Assembly: GCA_905221605.1 (NCBI GenBank)
Contig: CAJNDS010000006.1
Span: 193,808-257,807, forward strand
Length of the DNA stretch: 64,000 nucleotides
Direction of reading: 5' to 3'
Origin: Symbiodinium natans
Taxonomy: Eukaryota > Sar > Dinophyceae > Suessiales > Symbiodiniaceae
Positions 24,000 to 37,313 of the stretch are shown here, one piece after another. Under the pieces are notes generated by a model, which worked only from the letters and a program-made list of their open reading frames with translations, did no database searches and had not been told where the DNA came from. The stretch's first letter is position 1. The number at the start of each line of letters is the position of its first letter. Made by a program: the position numbers and the translations under genes.

Positions 24000-25684
24000 A
24001 CGGCGTCTTGTTGTAGTCTGTTTGATGCATACTTGTGCCAGGTTTGCATCGAAATTCTGTCGGCGGTGGCATCGAAGCCCTGAGCACGTGGCAGCATGCG
24101 GCAGACCCTACAGGCAGAGCGATTGGCGACCGGCAGTATGTTTCACAGCCTAGAAGTCGAAAGTGCATGTTCTGACAGGTGGAATGCATGGTTTTTGCGT
24201 TGCAGAGTCGCCAAGCTGTGCTCCTCGGCTGCTGGGTGGCTGCTCTCTGCTCTGCATTGCGCAGTTGAGATGTTCTTGGCTGTGACTCAGGATTCTGCCA
24301 GACCTTGCTTTCAATGCACAGCCCAAAGTCGTGAATTGACTTGGAAAACTTGTAAAGCTGCCGTCCAGCAGGTGGGCACTGAATTTGTGCCCTGCACCTT
24401 GTGTAGTTGGGACTTCGAGTGCAATCGTCTGATCCCTCTGGAGTTCGCCTCTAGAACGTTCGCCTTCTGAATGGCACTCCGGCAACAGGTTTGCAAAACA
24501 AGTCCGTTATAGGCTCGTCATCCTATGAGTGCAAGGCGCTAGAGTCACTGGTACTAGTATTAGTTGCCTATGGCTACTTTGCTGGAGCAACCCTGCGTCG
24601 ACAAGACCAGGGACAGGATTTTTGCATTCAGGGCTTCAAAATCAACTGTTCAGATTGTTCAGGTCTCAACAGTCTCAAGACTAGTTTGAATTGAAATTCG
24701 TCGCACCATGTCCAGTACCTGTGGCGCAGCACTGCTGCCTCCGAAAGCTCTGGCCTGAAAAGGTTGCTGCTGTTTCTGCTAGGCGTTCGCCATCGTTCAT
24801 GAGGCAATCTCATGTTTTGCAAGGGACATGTGCTTAACGGGAGACAGATCAGGAACAACGTGGCATTGGTGGCGCAAATGTTCAGATGTCTGACGAGTCG
24901 CAAAAACTCTATGAGAGGTGCGGCTGTTGAAACTTTGACGAGTTGGGGTTCGAATGAAACGTAGTCACCTTGGAATGGCTATGACTGATTCAACAATGAA
25001 TCCCCCACAAGGCTGCGTGCAGCTCTCCACGCCACTGGCAGGGCGAGGAGCTGAGGCATAGACTGGGTTCTACCGCAGTCCACCCGTACATGGATAGGCA
25101 CAATCAATGAACAAGGCACGGGTGAGATTCTGAGAGCAAAACGGGTGAGTTCGCGGACTGAGGACAAGAGCTTAGAGAGCCTCAAAGCCGCCAGGCCGGG
25201 GGACGGAGGCTGGACCATGTGAAGTGGGGGAGGAATCGCAGCATTAGCAGCGTTTGCAGCATTTGCAGCATTTGCAGCATGCGCAGCATTCGCAGCATTC
25301 GCAATATACGCAACATTCAGGATCTAGCTCCCCTCGTCCCTGCTTCTGGCAGGGACGGATGGAAGAAAGACCCGTAGCTGGAACGTAAGTGGAGGTGATC
25401 GTGTGGAGGTGCAATGATTGCGAGCCAAGACGGGAAAGATCCTCTCACGGGGTACATATCTAGCGAGCAGTGTCGAGCACTTGTCACTTGTCAGGATGAG
25501 TTCTCCAACATCACTCTCCGTGATTTCACTGGCAGCGAAAGGCCTCTGCTGCCCGCCGAGGATTGGCACGAAGCGCATGGCATTTTTCAAGGAATGAGCT
25601 GCATCACCGGGTTGACTGCTCTCATTAGGACAGACGTGTAGTTGCTGTTTGCAGACTGTTCTGGGCTGGACTCGGTGCGTCGGG
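24000..25684. other. No confident gene
   Basis: A 9-bp minisatellite (cagcatttg) lies at 25248-25312. Open frames at 24096-24470 (+) and 25414-25641 (+, 75 residues) have no recognised domain; the latter could be an exon. Confidence 0.5.
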
Positions 25685-26003
<319 letters not shown>

Positions 26004-26335
26004 CTGTCTCAAAGTTAAGGTTGTTCGTGACATACCGAAAGACCATACAATTTAATAGTGGAAATGTAAGGATGAAAGACGCATGATTTCCATATTAAAT
26101 TTGGTCTTTTAATGTGCGCAATGAAGTGAATTAAATAAACAGTTCATGTAGTCACGCTACATTCACACTAATAATTTGCCTGTGTTGTGTTGTAAGAGCG
26201 CGCCAAATAAAAGATATGAAGTACGCGCATTAATATTATTGTAAGCATACTGTGCGCACGAAGTCAATAAAAAGTGTGAGCGCAACGAACAAGACCAAGG
26301 GAGCATTTGTAATGTGTGTGTGAGTGGGTGTGCGT

Positions 26336-26373
<38 letters not shown>

Positions 26374-27578
26374 GTGTGTCCGTCCCGTGTCCTGCGTCTG
26401 TGTCTGTGTCAGTGTCCGTGTGTTTGTCTGTCCCGCTGTGTCTGCATGAGCGTAATTCACCACTTGTGCTGTTTTTGCTCAAGGCTGCCAGCAGGCTGCT
26501 AGCCTCATTTGTTGCCATGTTCGGCTCGAGTTCGGTGGAGGTGAGATTATCACAATTGGAAGCGGCCATTTCAGACATCAAGCAGGTCAATGCAGATGCT
26601 TCTTGTCCCTGTCATGTCCGCAGCATCAGCCTGTAGGGTAATGGCGTCGCATGCTGTCGCAGCCCAGGTCATAAAGCGTCTCGAGCATTTGGAGCTCGAG
26701 ACGCATGCGCGAACACCCCAAGCTTTACATCCAGGCTCACGGGGCCGATGTGGCTGATCGTAGGATAAACAATTCGGCTGCTCGCCCCTTCTTTGCGAGG
26801 TGCTCGCGGGGATGCCAACGGAGACATCGAAGCCAGTGATGGGTCCTCGTCCTCTGAGAGCGATCTGGTGCCCTGCCCGAGCTGAAACGTGTTTCCCTTT
26901 TGAAGTGGAAGAGGACGGAAGAGGATGGAGGAGGAAGCAGGGAGGAAAGTCCCATCCTCCACCATTCTTGGATGCGAGCGCGTGGAGCCTTCGCAGGACT
27001 AGGGGCTCTTGCAGCCCCAAGAAAGAAACACAAAGAGATTCTGGGGAAGAGCAAAGAACAAGCAGGTGTAGAAAATGATGGCCGCAGCAAAGTCCGGGCC
27101 CAGACGAGATCATCCACGAAGCACTGCGCAGAAAGGTGCAACATGACACATGGCGGATTGCGATCCTTTCAACGACTACCTTGATAGCCCAAAAATCACG
27201 AGTTTTTGGTGTTTCTGATGCCTGCAAGGCTGTGTCCGCAACAAAACAAGTGTTCTCTCCTGGGTTTCGCACACACCGTTTCTTCAAAAAATCGATGATT
27301 TTTCTAGAGGCACTGCCCGTAAGAGGTCGACACCATTTTTTGTTTCGCAGGTGTGTTTTCCATTCCAGCCGCCCACACCCTGGCTTTGGCATGCTCTGAC
27401 TCGGTGACGTCGGAGCACATGACAGGGTCCCAGCAATGTCTCAGAAAAATTCAACATGTGTCCATTTGAGGGCAGCGGGGTGGACTGGGCATCTGGCAAA
27501 AACGCGTGAACAGAACAGCATTTGAAGTCCTGCATGAAGAATCGGGGATGTTGTCGTGATCATGCATCTGAGGTGGCG
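26004..27578. other. No confident gene; second GT run at 26313-26440
   Basis: 26004-26280 is AT-rich. A 273-residue minus frame at 26571-27392 lacks domain signatures and overlaps coding-like plus frames, so it is not called. Short plus-strand stretches around 26900-27180 could be exons upstream of the membrane gene. Confidence 0.4.
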
Positions 27579-29690
27579 AGGCCCTACGAGACCAAAGGCA
27601 CGGGGATCACGGACCATCCCGTGCAGAGTGCTGAAGGCTACGTCTTCGAGGAGAACTGCTGGGACGTCGTGGTTTGCTTCGGACACCCGGCCATCGGTTA
27701 TGCCTCCTCGATGTTGCTGTTGCTTCTTGTCGTTGCAGATTACTGTGAGGAGACACGCCAGTTGCAATCAAGCGCACGTGCTTTTTTCAGAAACAGTTCC
27801 TTAAGCGCTGCTCAGGCTTCTTCTGGGCCTGACAATTTTTTTGCAGTTGGTGTTCTGCTACATGGTCGCCACCAGCTTCACGGAGAATCCCTACGACACA
27901 TCCTCGCAGAATGCTTTGAGTTATTGGCGTATCGATATGGCCCACAAGGCCAGCCAGGTGTCTCAAAACTCCTTGACTTCCCTGGCTTCCCGGGCCTGTG
28001 GTTTCGATAAGGCTTTGGCCACCTCCTTCAGCGAGAAGGAGATTGCGCAGAATATCTCCGAATATGGATTCTCCTTTTTGAGCACAGGTTTCATCATGTG
28101 TGCTTTGGCTTTGCTCACCTGGTTTGCAACCATCATTGCAGAATATGGGAAGCTTTTCCACTTCGCACTTGGCCTTGCGGAAGTTCCTCGAGGACACACC
28201 ATCTTCCATTTGGAAGAGGACCAGATCGTTCTTACGAAGTTGTCTCGCAAGCGCTTGTCATTCATCCTGACAACGGTGTTGGCACGGGCAGCTGTCCAGT
28301 CTATCCTGCTATGGTATGGCACACTGTACCTGGTGTACACAGAAACGGTGCAAGATTTGCTCCTCAACGCCGTTGCTTTGAAGTTCGTTCTGGAAGTGGC
28401 TGAGCTGCTCTACTCAGCCTTTGCCCCAAGGCGTGCGCGCACGTTCATTGAGAGCTTGAAGCCCCTGAACTTGGAACTTATGGGCCGCAGTCATCACGAC
28501 TGCATGCTTCCTTCAACCCTTTTGATTATTCTTTGCGTCATGCTGGCCTTGTCATATGTCTTCTTGCTAACGCCTGCTCTTGAAGCCCGGTCAAAGACAT
28601 GGGAAGGCCTGTGCGGAGGCCGCCAGGACTTTGCAGTTGCCACAGATGGTTTGGGACGCCTCCACTGGAGTCTGACCGACAAGTACGACGACACGGGGGA
28701 AGCACAGAGTACATCCTATGTGCACCAAGCAACAGATCTCCTTATCAAGGAGGAAGCGCCGGATGAGCAGAAACCTTGGAGCATCTACGTGTCCACATTC
28801 GACCGCTTGAGGAACAAGGTGGACTCCCAGAGTGTGGTGGAGGCTGGCGGTGCCCGGCTCTGCGAGGATGGAGACAACTACGGTGGCATCGACGAGTGGA
28901 CCCACATGGGGCTCCTGATCCTGAAGATGGTGACGCACAACGAGTCCCTGACGGACTGTGCCTCCGTGGAGCCCTACTGCCACAAGGTCGGCATCCATGG
29001 CCTTCGAAGCCGCCAGTGGTGCCCGGTGACCTGCGGCTGCGCGAACCCGCGTGCCGGCTTGATGCTGGACCTAGGGTAGGGAATGGGGGAATAATTTGAA
29101 TAATTTGAAAATAGGGGGGGAGGAGAAACTGAGGGATGAGTACAGGGGGAACAGTGGGGCTCAGTTTTGCTGCTCAGTTGCTGCTGCTCAGTAGAGTCAT
29201 ACAAGTCTAGATTTCACGGGCTTTTCGTAGTTTTCAACAGCATGCCCCTCGGCTCGAATGCAAGCGCACATGCAAATGCGCCAGGACAGAGTGGAGCAAG
29301 GCTGCCCCGCCTCTTGCGCCCAAAAGCTCGCCTCACTCGCAGAAGGCATCGAGTGCAAGGACAGTCCTCTGAACGAAACGCAGATGTATGCGAAGGGAGC
29401 AATGGCGATTTTCAAGCAGCGGGGCTATAAGTCCCACGCCTTGGAGCTCCTAGCAGATCGCATGGTTGATCAGGGATGCTTTGCTGTTGCCTACGGGGGC
29501 ACTGCGGGCCGAGATCTCTGTGTTGGCAGCACAGAACTGATCAGCAGGGTAAGCTTCCGGACCGTGAAGATGGTCTGTCCTGTAGCCTGTGGCTGTGACG
29601 GCAGCGGTCTACCTGGACACAAACGGGATATGTCAACTGTTGGGGCAGTTGGGTCCGGACTTCGAATCAGAGGAGCCTTAGCCGCCTCAG
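27579..29690 (+). CDS. Multipass membrane protein with ShKT-like cysteine modules
   Basis: The first exon is about 27579-27737 (ENCWDVVVCFGHPAIGYASS, then a run of Leu). Its in-frame continuation begins at 27847 (LVFCYMVATSFTENPYDT) and stays open to about 29074. Four or more membrane segments are visible: the Leu-rich end of the first exon, FLSTGFIMCALALLTWFATI, LARAAVQSILLWYGTLYLVY and LLIILCVMLALSYVFLLTP. After them comes a soluble region ending in a six-cysteine-like module (DCASVEPYCHK...WCPVTCGC). A following exon, about 29282-29690, repeats the pattern (GCPASC...GCF...DLC...VCPVACGC). ShKT-like modules usually lie outside the cell or in the lumen. A phase-0 join of the first two exons needs a GA donor (gttgca|gattac). 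The role is unknown, and the 5' end was not found. Confidence 0.7.
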
Positions 29691-29816
29691 CTTAAGCCCA
29701 CGACTGGACATTGTGACGTCCCCTTGAGTCTTTTTTGGGATGCTGCATTTCGCAACTCAAGGAGTGTGCCCTGAGCAAGGCCAGATGCGATGGGGACAGC
29801 AATGCAGTATGTTCGC

Positions 29817-29872
29817 GCCAGTGTAGCTGCTGTAGCTGCTGTAGCTGCTGCAGCTGCTGTAGCTGCTGCGCA
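29817..29872. repeat. (gctgta/gctgct)n hexamer repeat
   Basis: About nine units of gctgtagct-type sequence, read as Ala/Val runs on + and Ser/Tyr runs on -. Confidence 0.85.
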
Positions 29873-29989
29873 AGTGTCGCCAGGCTGGCTGAATGACACT
29901 AGGTTTGCCCCACACGGTGCTGCCGGAAGCGGTGCACCTGTCTTTCTGAATGAAGAGGGTGATGCACTGAGTATACTGAGTTGAGGCAC

Positions 29990-30955
29990 AAGACACAAGA
30001 GGCTCGCATGCCCTGCTGCACTTTCCCCGCTTTGCTATTGAGGTCAGATGTACTTATATCATGGGCCAAATTGTGCCCCAGGCTCTGTTGGAACACGTTG
30101 GATCTTGCGCCTTTGCCGCAATACCGCGATACTCGGTTGCTGGAAGTGGGGCTGAGCCTTCAGAAATCCTTTCCCCAAGGAGTCCGACGCTGTGCAATGC
30201 TGGGTACTACGTGGCCTATACCGTCGACGCCGACTCCACCAGGTGTGGAGCTGCATCAAAATGTCGGATGGTCATTGCGTCCCGCTTAAGGCCCCCAGCA
30301 ATGGCGACATGGTTCATGGACTGTCGCCATTCTGGATGGCAAGAGCTTCGGGCCTAAAAACCCCTGTCTGCAAGCTTGCAAACCGTGACCACCGTATAGT
30401 CTCTGCAGCCTCTAGTGGCGTCATGTCGGGCGTCCCAGTCAGCTAAGGCTGACGCGCCTCGGAGCACTGATGCGTTATGTGGGTGATTCAACGGGCATGC
30501 TACCAGAGGAGTCTAGATTCCAGGCCCTCCAGTTTTTTTGTTTCATGTCATGCTGTTGTACAGGCTGAGTCTCGACCCGCTTGTGGAGGATGCTCGGCAA
30601 GCCCTGCGCAAGTCTGTTTATTCTTGTGATCTCGTACAGACTTGACCAGCAGTTGCTCGATCGCTAAGGAGAAGATACCGGGCAACGTTTTCGACAGGGC
30701 GAATGCCAGCTTGCAGATTACCAGCAGCCTCTGCTCAGAACGGAAAGTGCTCGTCAACAGTGAAGCTTGTCCGAAATGTATGGAATGCACATGTTCACCA
30801 TGGGTTGCGTCGGCAGTTGCTGCGCTGAGAAGGTATTTGATCTGCAGGGTGAGACTGACAGTGGAGCCCCGCTCTACAGGTGCAAGCCGTGAGAGCAAGA
30901 GACACATGAAGCGAGACACAAGGGAAGAGAGCCCCTTTTGGGGGTTAAGCTCACA

Positions 30956-30990
<35 letters not shown>

Positions 30991-31225
30991 CAGCCCACCC
31001 AAAACGGGAAGGGAGGCCGATCCGACAGCCTTCGGACGTGCGCGCCCCTGGGGGCAGCCTCCCGCGAGGGGGGCTCTGCGTGTGGGAGAGCGAGAGAGAG
31101 AGAGAGTGGGGAAATGCATTGCCTAACGTGTACTTGGCCGGTTCGGCCGCAAAAAGTGCCACCTGGACTGGACGTTTGCCTGGGCGCGCGTAGTGCGCGT
31201 GGGGCGACGCCCCTCATGCCCTGTA
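29990..31225. other. No confident gene; GA-rich runs
   Basis: (GA)n at 30958-30988 and 31090-31110. Plus and minus frames of about 180-200 residues cross these runs and show no domain. Confidence 0.5.
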
Positions 31226-31345
31226 GAGGAAGAAGAGAAGAGAAAGGAAGAAGAAGAAGAAGAAGAAGAAGAAGAAGAAGAAGAAGAAGAAGAAGAAGAA
31301 GAAGAAGAAGAAGAAGAAGAAGAAGAAGAAGAAAGAGAGGGGACG
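31226..31345. repeat. (GAA)n array
   Basis: About 30 units of aag/aga with few interruptions. Poly-Glu, poly-Arg, poly-Ser and poly-Leu frames derive from it. Confidence 0.97.
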
Positions 31346-32661
31346 GCGCATGATGTGTCATCACAGAAAGCTTGTACCCTTTCGGAGCCCAGCAGCGTGC
31401 ACAACGCATACAAATTCAGTGTAGCTTTCAATCCGTGTCCCTGCAACTTCTCTTCCCACTTGAGGCAATTCAGCATATACCTCTCGACACCATTCATTTT
31501 GAAGCTAGCCCGTGGGAGCTAGCCGAGTCTCTTGCCAACCGTAAGGTTGAACAACGGGGGTGTGGGGAGAGGGTCCAGCTGGGGTGTGTGTGCAAATTGG
31601 GGCTGCCCCCCACCGGGATTCGGTGGCCAACTACGTTTTTAAGGGGATCGAGGCGCCTTGTCTGCCTTCGTGGAGCTTCGGGGCGCTTAGGCTAAGCGCC
31701 ACTCTGACTCAGGATGAAAAATCTGCCATATAATACCTCCACGAGCACCGTCGAAACCACGTTATTACATCTCCAAGCCCAGCGTCGAAACCATGCATGG
31801 GTGAGCTAAATGCTGATGCATTCCGGGCACTGCAGGGTTTTGTGGGATGCTCTTCAGCCTGGGCTGGGGATACTGGGGTTGGGCACTCCAGAGATTCTCT
31901 GATAAAAGCACTCGGGGCTGGGCACTCCAGGATTCTGTGGGGATACTCTGGGTCCAGGGACTGTCTGGAGTTGGCGCGCGACTTGTTTTTTTGGGGGTAC
32001 ACTGGGTTGCACACTGACTGCTGGGCAGTTTAGGGACGCCAGGCCGTGCACTGGGTAGTCAGTCAACTGCAAGTCTCACACTTGCCTGTTCGGACAATGC
32101 TGTTCTTTTGTGGCTTCTCGAGCAACTGCACTAGCTAGCTTTCGTTCCTGCCGCTCCCCACAAGTTCGGATAGGTTTTGATATTTTGGCAAATTAAAGCG
32201 GTCCTTCGTTTGCGTAGGGCGCACAAGCATAGATGATTCCCGGTCTCCTGCAGAGATGAACGCAGAGTTCTTCCTCAAGACTGATGTTTCAAGTTTCTTC
32301 CCTGTACGCAAGAACTGCCCGCGTGTGGTCTATATTGAAGCTACACATTCATTCCCCGAAAGAGAAGGCTGCCCTGGCTGCACGTACTGGAGGAGACACA
32401 GTTTCAGAACTACAATCACAGGGCAAAGCAGGAGTACCACACTACAGGACACAAGAACACCCGCCTGGGAGGGCAGAGGCGCCCAGGTCCGACTACCCCC
32501 CAAAGCATTGCACGCCGTGGCCACAGTTACCCGATTTTGCGATCCCGAAGCGCGTACAGCTGCCCCGAGCAACCATCGCCGGACCCAGCCAACAACCCCG
32601 AAACAATGCAAGCTGTTTGCGCATGTTACATGAAAAGTAGCTTGAAGCTTCCAAAACAGTG
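31346..32661. other. No confident gene
   Basis: Imperfect tandem text around 31860-31960 (gggcactccag...gggctggggat) is the only structure seen. No domain-bearing frame. Confidence 0.5.
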
Positions 32662-32698
32662 TAGTGGGAAAAGGAGAGAGAGAGGGAGAGAGAGAGAC

Positions 32699-32734
<36 letters not shown>

Positions 32735-33600
32735 AGATAGAGAGGCTCCTCAAGCCCCAAAGAAAGAAAGAAAGATAGAGAGGGGAAGAGAGAGAGAGAG
32801 AGGCCTCCATGCCCTCCGAAAGAAAGAAAGGGAGAAGGAGACGGAGAAGGAGAGGGAGAGGGGAAGGGGAAGGGGGAAGGGGAAGGAGAAGGAGAAGGAG
32901 AGGGAGAGGGGGAGGGGGAAGGGGGAGGGTAAGGGGGAAGGGCAAGGGGCAGGGGAAGGGGAAGGGGAAGGGGAAGGGGAAGGGGGAAGGGGAAGGGGAA
33001 GGGGAAGGGGAAGGAGAAGGAGAAGGAGAAGGAGAGGAAGGAAAGAAGGAATGGCGGAAGGAAGGAAGGAACGGAGGAAGGGAAGGAAGGAAGGCAAGGA
33101 AGGAAGGGAAGGAAGAAGGGATTGAAGAAGGGAAGGAAGCAAGGAAGGAGGGAGGGAGGGAGGGAGGTAGGAAGGAAGGGCAAGAAAAAAACAAGAAGAA
33201 GAAGAAGAAGAAGAAGAAGAAGAAGAAGAAGAAGAAGAAGAAGAAGAAGAAGAAGAAGAAGAAGAAGAAGAAGAAGAAGAATAAGAAGAAGAAGAAGAAG
33301 AACACGAAAAAGAATAAGAACAGTAAGAGAAAGAGAGAACAAGGGGACCTCTTCGCTGTGTACAGGAAGAAGAAGATGAAGAAGAAGAAGATGAAAAAGA
33401 TAGAGAAAGAGAGCAAGAGATGCAGGCGAGAGAGAGCGAGAGAGAGAGAGAGAGAGCGGGAGAGCGAGAGAGGAAGAGAGAGAGAGAGAGAGTGAGAGCG
33501 AGAGTGAGCGAGAGAGAGCGAGAGTGAGCGAGAGAGAGCGACAGAGAGCGAGAGAGCGAGAGAGAGAGAGAGAGAGCGAGGAAGAAGGTCGAGGAGCGAT
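32662..33600. repeat. Polypurine tract of about 940 bp
   Basis: Nearly every base of the + strand is A or G. GAGA runs come first, then GGAGAA and GGGGAA blocks (32820-33020), GGAA blocks (33030-33180), a (GAA)n run (33190-33300) and GA/GAGC runs to 33590. Frames of up to 348 residues crossing it are low-complexity artefacts. Confidence 0.97.
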
Positions 33601-35855
33601 GAGGGAGAGGACCGTCGTAGAAGAGCACATGGCTGGGATGCAAGCCAAGCGCAACAGTCCCAGGGGTCGCGCGCAAGAAGTGCAACCGTCGTGGTCGGGG
33701 GAGCAGCAGCGGTACTTGTGTTAGGTTCTTTAGAAAAGGGGCGACCTCGAAAAAGGGGCCAGACGAGTTTCGTAGCGCGAGCCTGTCGCAGAACATCGTC
33801 CCGAAGACTAAAGTGGTATTAGATGGTAGGGTGCACTAGTTGCTGTGTGAGGGGCCGTTTGAAGGGGAACAAAGTGACGTTTGTGCCGTCGTCTTCCGCC
33901 CTCCGCGATCCTCCGCGTCCCCCAACCTCGCACATGCTCGAGAGCGTGAGACTGGGCAACGGACATGCATTTCATCGTGGGGTTCTTCTGGCAGGTCGCA
34001 GGATGGCACCTACTTGTACCATGGAGCCTTGGCAGCGACTATATTCGTCGAAGTACGAATCCACGGTAAAAGGGGTTTGCGTGCGCTTTCATGTCTTTGC
34101 AAGCCAAGGGCCTCGCTGTGGTCTTGGGCAAGTTGGAAAGAAGTGGATCATTGGCCCAGCTTTGTGTACGCCAGGCCCAGTGTGCTTGGTGTGTTGCTGT
34201 GCTATTTTGGCAGCCTTGTCCGAGAGTCTCTGTTGAATCCAAGAGTTGTTTGAAGGGAAATATCGGAGACTTTGGAACGGAGTAAACATCGAGATAGTCA
34301 CTGGGAAGTCACGTCGGGGCAGGCATGCAAGTTGGGTCAGACATAGGATGCAGTAGTTGTAAATGCGAACGATATAGTTGCAAGGCCGGGTCCACATGGC
34401 ATGCGTTCAATGCTTTACAAAGATTGCCATTCTGTCAAGGGGCAGTCAAGGGGCCCCCCAGAAAAGATTTCAATGATTCTGATTGAGACATGGGATGTGG
34501 TGGCTAGGATGGGAAATGGTATCGGTTCGTACAGTACATGTGAGAGCATCTGAGATCTTCCCTTGCCATGGCAGTCTCCATGCAGAGACGATTCAAACAT
34601 ACGACGTCTCTTGACATGTCAGTTTGTGTGGCAACGACGCCCGTCGACACGATTGCTTCTGGGGATTGTAGTGTTTGGGGACTTAACGTGGTGATCCCAG
34701 CGATCATTACAACAAGACGCAATGTCCCACATGTTCGTGTGCTTTGCAAGCATGTCAACAGTGGCGCGAAGGTCCATCGAACAACTTTTGGGTTCATATG
34801 TTGGCGAAAACCACAAGCTGTCAGCAGCGATGGCGAGTTTCGCCAACCTGTGTGTTTTGTCCACTTTCCACGGGACCCCGAGAGCTGTGGCTGCCTGGCT
34901 ACGCTCATCTGTCGTGTTTCGGCTTTTCCTGGGACAGAGCCACTTGTGACAGGCCCTTTAGTGAAACATAGCCGCGTAGTTGTTCCCTCATGTCCTCCGC
35001 TGCTTTTGCACATCTCCTTCAATTTGCACTCAAAGCAGTGTCGGCACATGCTTTGTTCCAAAAACCAATTGTGGATGCCGATGCAGGCTTCGACTATGCC
35101 TACATGTTATCGGAGGATGAGTCTGGACCACCCTTATCATCCTTTGGATGGTCCGTGAATTGTGGCAGGACGAGCAAAGTCCGACTGACGCAGCAAGCTT
35201 GTCTTTACATTCTTACATGTGCTTTGTGCTTTCCGACTGCAGGACAGGTTGGTTGACGATGCAGATTAAATTTGGTCCGGTGACGTTGCTGCTTGCCTGA
35301 GTCTGTCCTGTTTTCTTAAGAATTCCGGGGTGCCATTGACAGGTTTGGACTTCGCTGCATATTGCAAGTGCGTATGGCACGCGGAAGATGTAACCAAGAA
35401 AGGTTCTTCAGTCTTAAGTTTACAGGTTCTACAGATGGCAATAGATGGCAGCAAGGAAAGCACCAGAAGTGTTTGTTAACCCAATTTGACCCAGCCAAGG
35501 AGTTTGCTCTGCAGAGCTGTGGTCAGAACTTCCTAATCCCGCACACGTAGTATTACGTAGTCGATTTGGTCACGAAAGTGTCACGAAGTTTTCGAGGATC
35601 CCAACGTGCTTTCAAGAGTCATGACATCGGGCTAGTTGCATGGTGGACACCTTGGTAGAACGAGGGTGCAATTCTTGCATACCTCGGAAAGTTGAGAGAG
35701 TAGCAACGTTCGGGAAACAGAGGCCACATTCACCTGAGAAAAATTCGGAAACATGCGGGGGGCAGTCAGGAAACAGCCATGCAACGGCAGACAGCACGGA
35801 GACCAGCAGGAAGGGGAAAAACACCGAACCATTTCTGTGTTTGCAAGTTCATGGG
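33601..35855. other. No confident gene; one candidate exon at 34990-35256
   Basis: A plus frame at 34990-35256 contains FQKPIVDADAGFDYAYMLSE, which looks natural but matches nothing I recognise. Longer frames at 33823-34236 and 34568-35158 have no domain. Confidence 0.4.
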
Positions 35856-35980
35856 AGTTTAGGGTTCAGGGTTAGGGTTCAGGGTTTAGGGTTTAGGGTT
35901 TAGGGTTTAGGGTTTAGGGTTTAGGCTTTCGGGTTGAGGGTTGATGGTTGAGGGTTTAGGTTTTGCGGTTTAGGGTAGGC
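35856..35980. repeat. Interstitial TTTAGGG array
   Basis: About a dozen units with the G-rich strand on +. The centre is perfect and the ends are degenerate. Confidence 0.95.
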
Positions 35981-36113
35981 TAGTTTCCTGACTGTGGCGG
36001 GGCTGCTGTCTGTGTGTGTCTGTGATGTTTCCCTGAATGCAGCGTTGCTGTTTCCGACTTTGTTTTTTGACAGAGGGGCGCACCCAAAAGTTGAAGCATG
36101 CAGTTCTGCTCAG

Positions 36114-36797
36114 GTATGGCCGCATCAAGACGCCGAAGGGCATGTGCCTCCAGGCATGGCATGGCGACCCTTTGTTGCAGCCATGCACATCGGATGGCTC
36201 ACAGCTGCAACTTGTTTGCATCTTGGCATCCCGGAATCGGTTTAACAGATGGTAAGGGCAGTGCCCCCCAGGTGGATCTACAATGGAACAAGCGGCCTAC
36301 TAAGAGATCGACACGGTGAATGCTTGGAGGCACCATGATGATTGAATGCAGCTGGACAGTTGGTGTGCCGACACTGGACATGCGTATTTGTTAGAGCGCA
36401 GGCGCCGATTGTCGGCGCATTTCCGTCGCAGCCAGTTGGCACTCCTGTTCGCACAGCCGTGTGCGATCCTGATGGGGCCAGCCAGCAGTGGGAGCAGCTT
36501 TGCATGCGGTCAGGTTTAGGCCCGTTTAGGCCTTGTCCATTTGTGCAGAAGGGCCGTGCGCGAGTTCCGAGAGTGCCCAAGGTACGACAAGGAAAATAAG
36601 CAGGCCAGAGATGGCAACAGAGTTTGAAGAGTTTGTTTCGGCATCAATCGTCTCTTGTCGCCTGTTCCCTTCAGGTGAAGCTTCAGAACGGCAATTGTTT
36701 GGATGCGGCCCAGCCAGACACAGTGGGTGGTCGCGTGCAGGTCTTCCCCTGCCATGTTGGAAACGATAATCAAGTTTGGGTCTTCTCCAAAGACTAG
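36114..36797 (+). CDS. Ricin-B (beta-trefoil) lectin-domain protein, 3' exons
   Basis: Three exons carry ricin-B-like subrepeats. 36114-about 36210 (after a ctgctcag acceptor) gives YGRIKTPKGMCLQAWHGDPL followed by LQPCTSDGSQLQ. About 36388-36505 gives VRTAVCDPDGASQQWEQ, with the Q-x-W signature. 36675-36797 (after cccttcag) gives LQNGNCLDAAQPDTVGGRV, VQVFPCHVGNDNQVWVF and a TAG stop. The G-x-C-L-D/Q and C-x(n)-Q-x-W pattern is diagnostic of the beta-trefoil fold, which binds sugars such as galactose in many members. The upstream part, and any enzyme domain it may be fused to, was not found. Exon edges are approximate. Confidence 0.75.
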
Positions 36798-37313
36798 AGA
36801 GGAAAGGCTTGAAGCTTGGCGCCAGGCCAGTAGCAGCCAAGTAACCTGGGCAGCGTCTTTTCGTGTTGCTGACATCAGCTTCCGCGACGCTTCCTTTTGC
36901 CGTGACCTTCCTGTCGTCGTTTCGTACAGATCATGTGGCTGTGCCTTGTACAGTGTATGTGATGTAGGATTGCCCATTCGCGCTCGCCGACGAGGCGTTG
37001 CAGTGCGAGTATATGCGCCCCCGAAATTTTAATGTCTTTTGCGCACCTGCTGTTCTGCAGACGGTCGGGTAAGAGGCTCTCAACTTGAGTCAACCACGGC
37101 TCGGGCCTTTCGGGAAACGCCAGACCCTGTCAGCCAAGTGGAAAACGCAGTTGCGGGAAGCCGCCTCCCAAGTACGGATGCTCAGGTTCAAGCCTTGGAT
37201 CAGTAGTTTGTCAGGAGAGCCCGTATGGCGATGCGGAAGACACTGGACAGGCGTTGACAGTTCTGAACCGTTCTTCTGAACCGTTCTGAAACCATGTCCC
37301 TTGTCCTGGCCAG
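36798..37313. other. No confident gene
   Basis: A plus stretch at 37085-37200 could be an exon but shows no known motif. The 36516-36977 minus frame lacks a domain. Confidence 0.4.

Noticed and set aside
26571-27392. 273-residue minus-strand frame
   Set aside because: No domain, odd composition, and competing coding-like frames on the other strand; probably chance.
32493-33796. Open frames of 300-350 residues rich in Leu/Ser/Phe/Pro or Lys/Glu/Arg
   Set aside because: Every frame is open because the DNA is almost pure purine on one strand; no domain and no start context.
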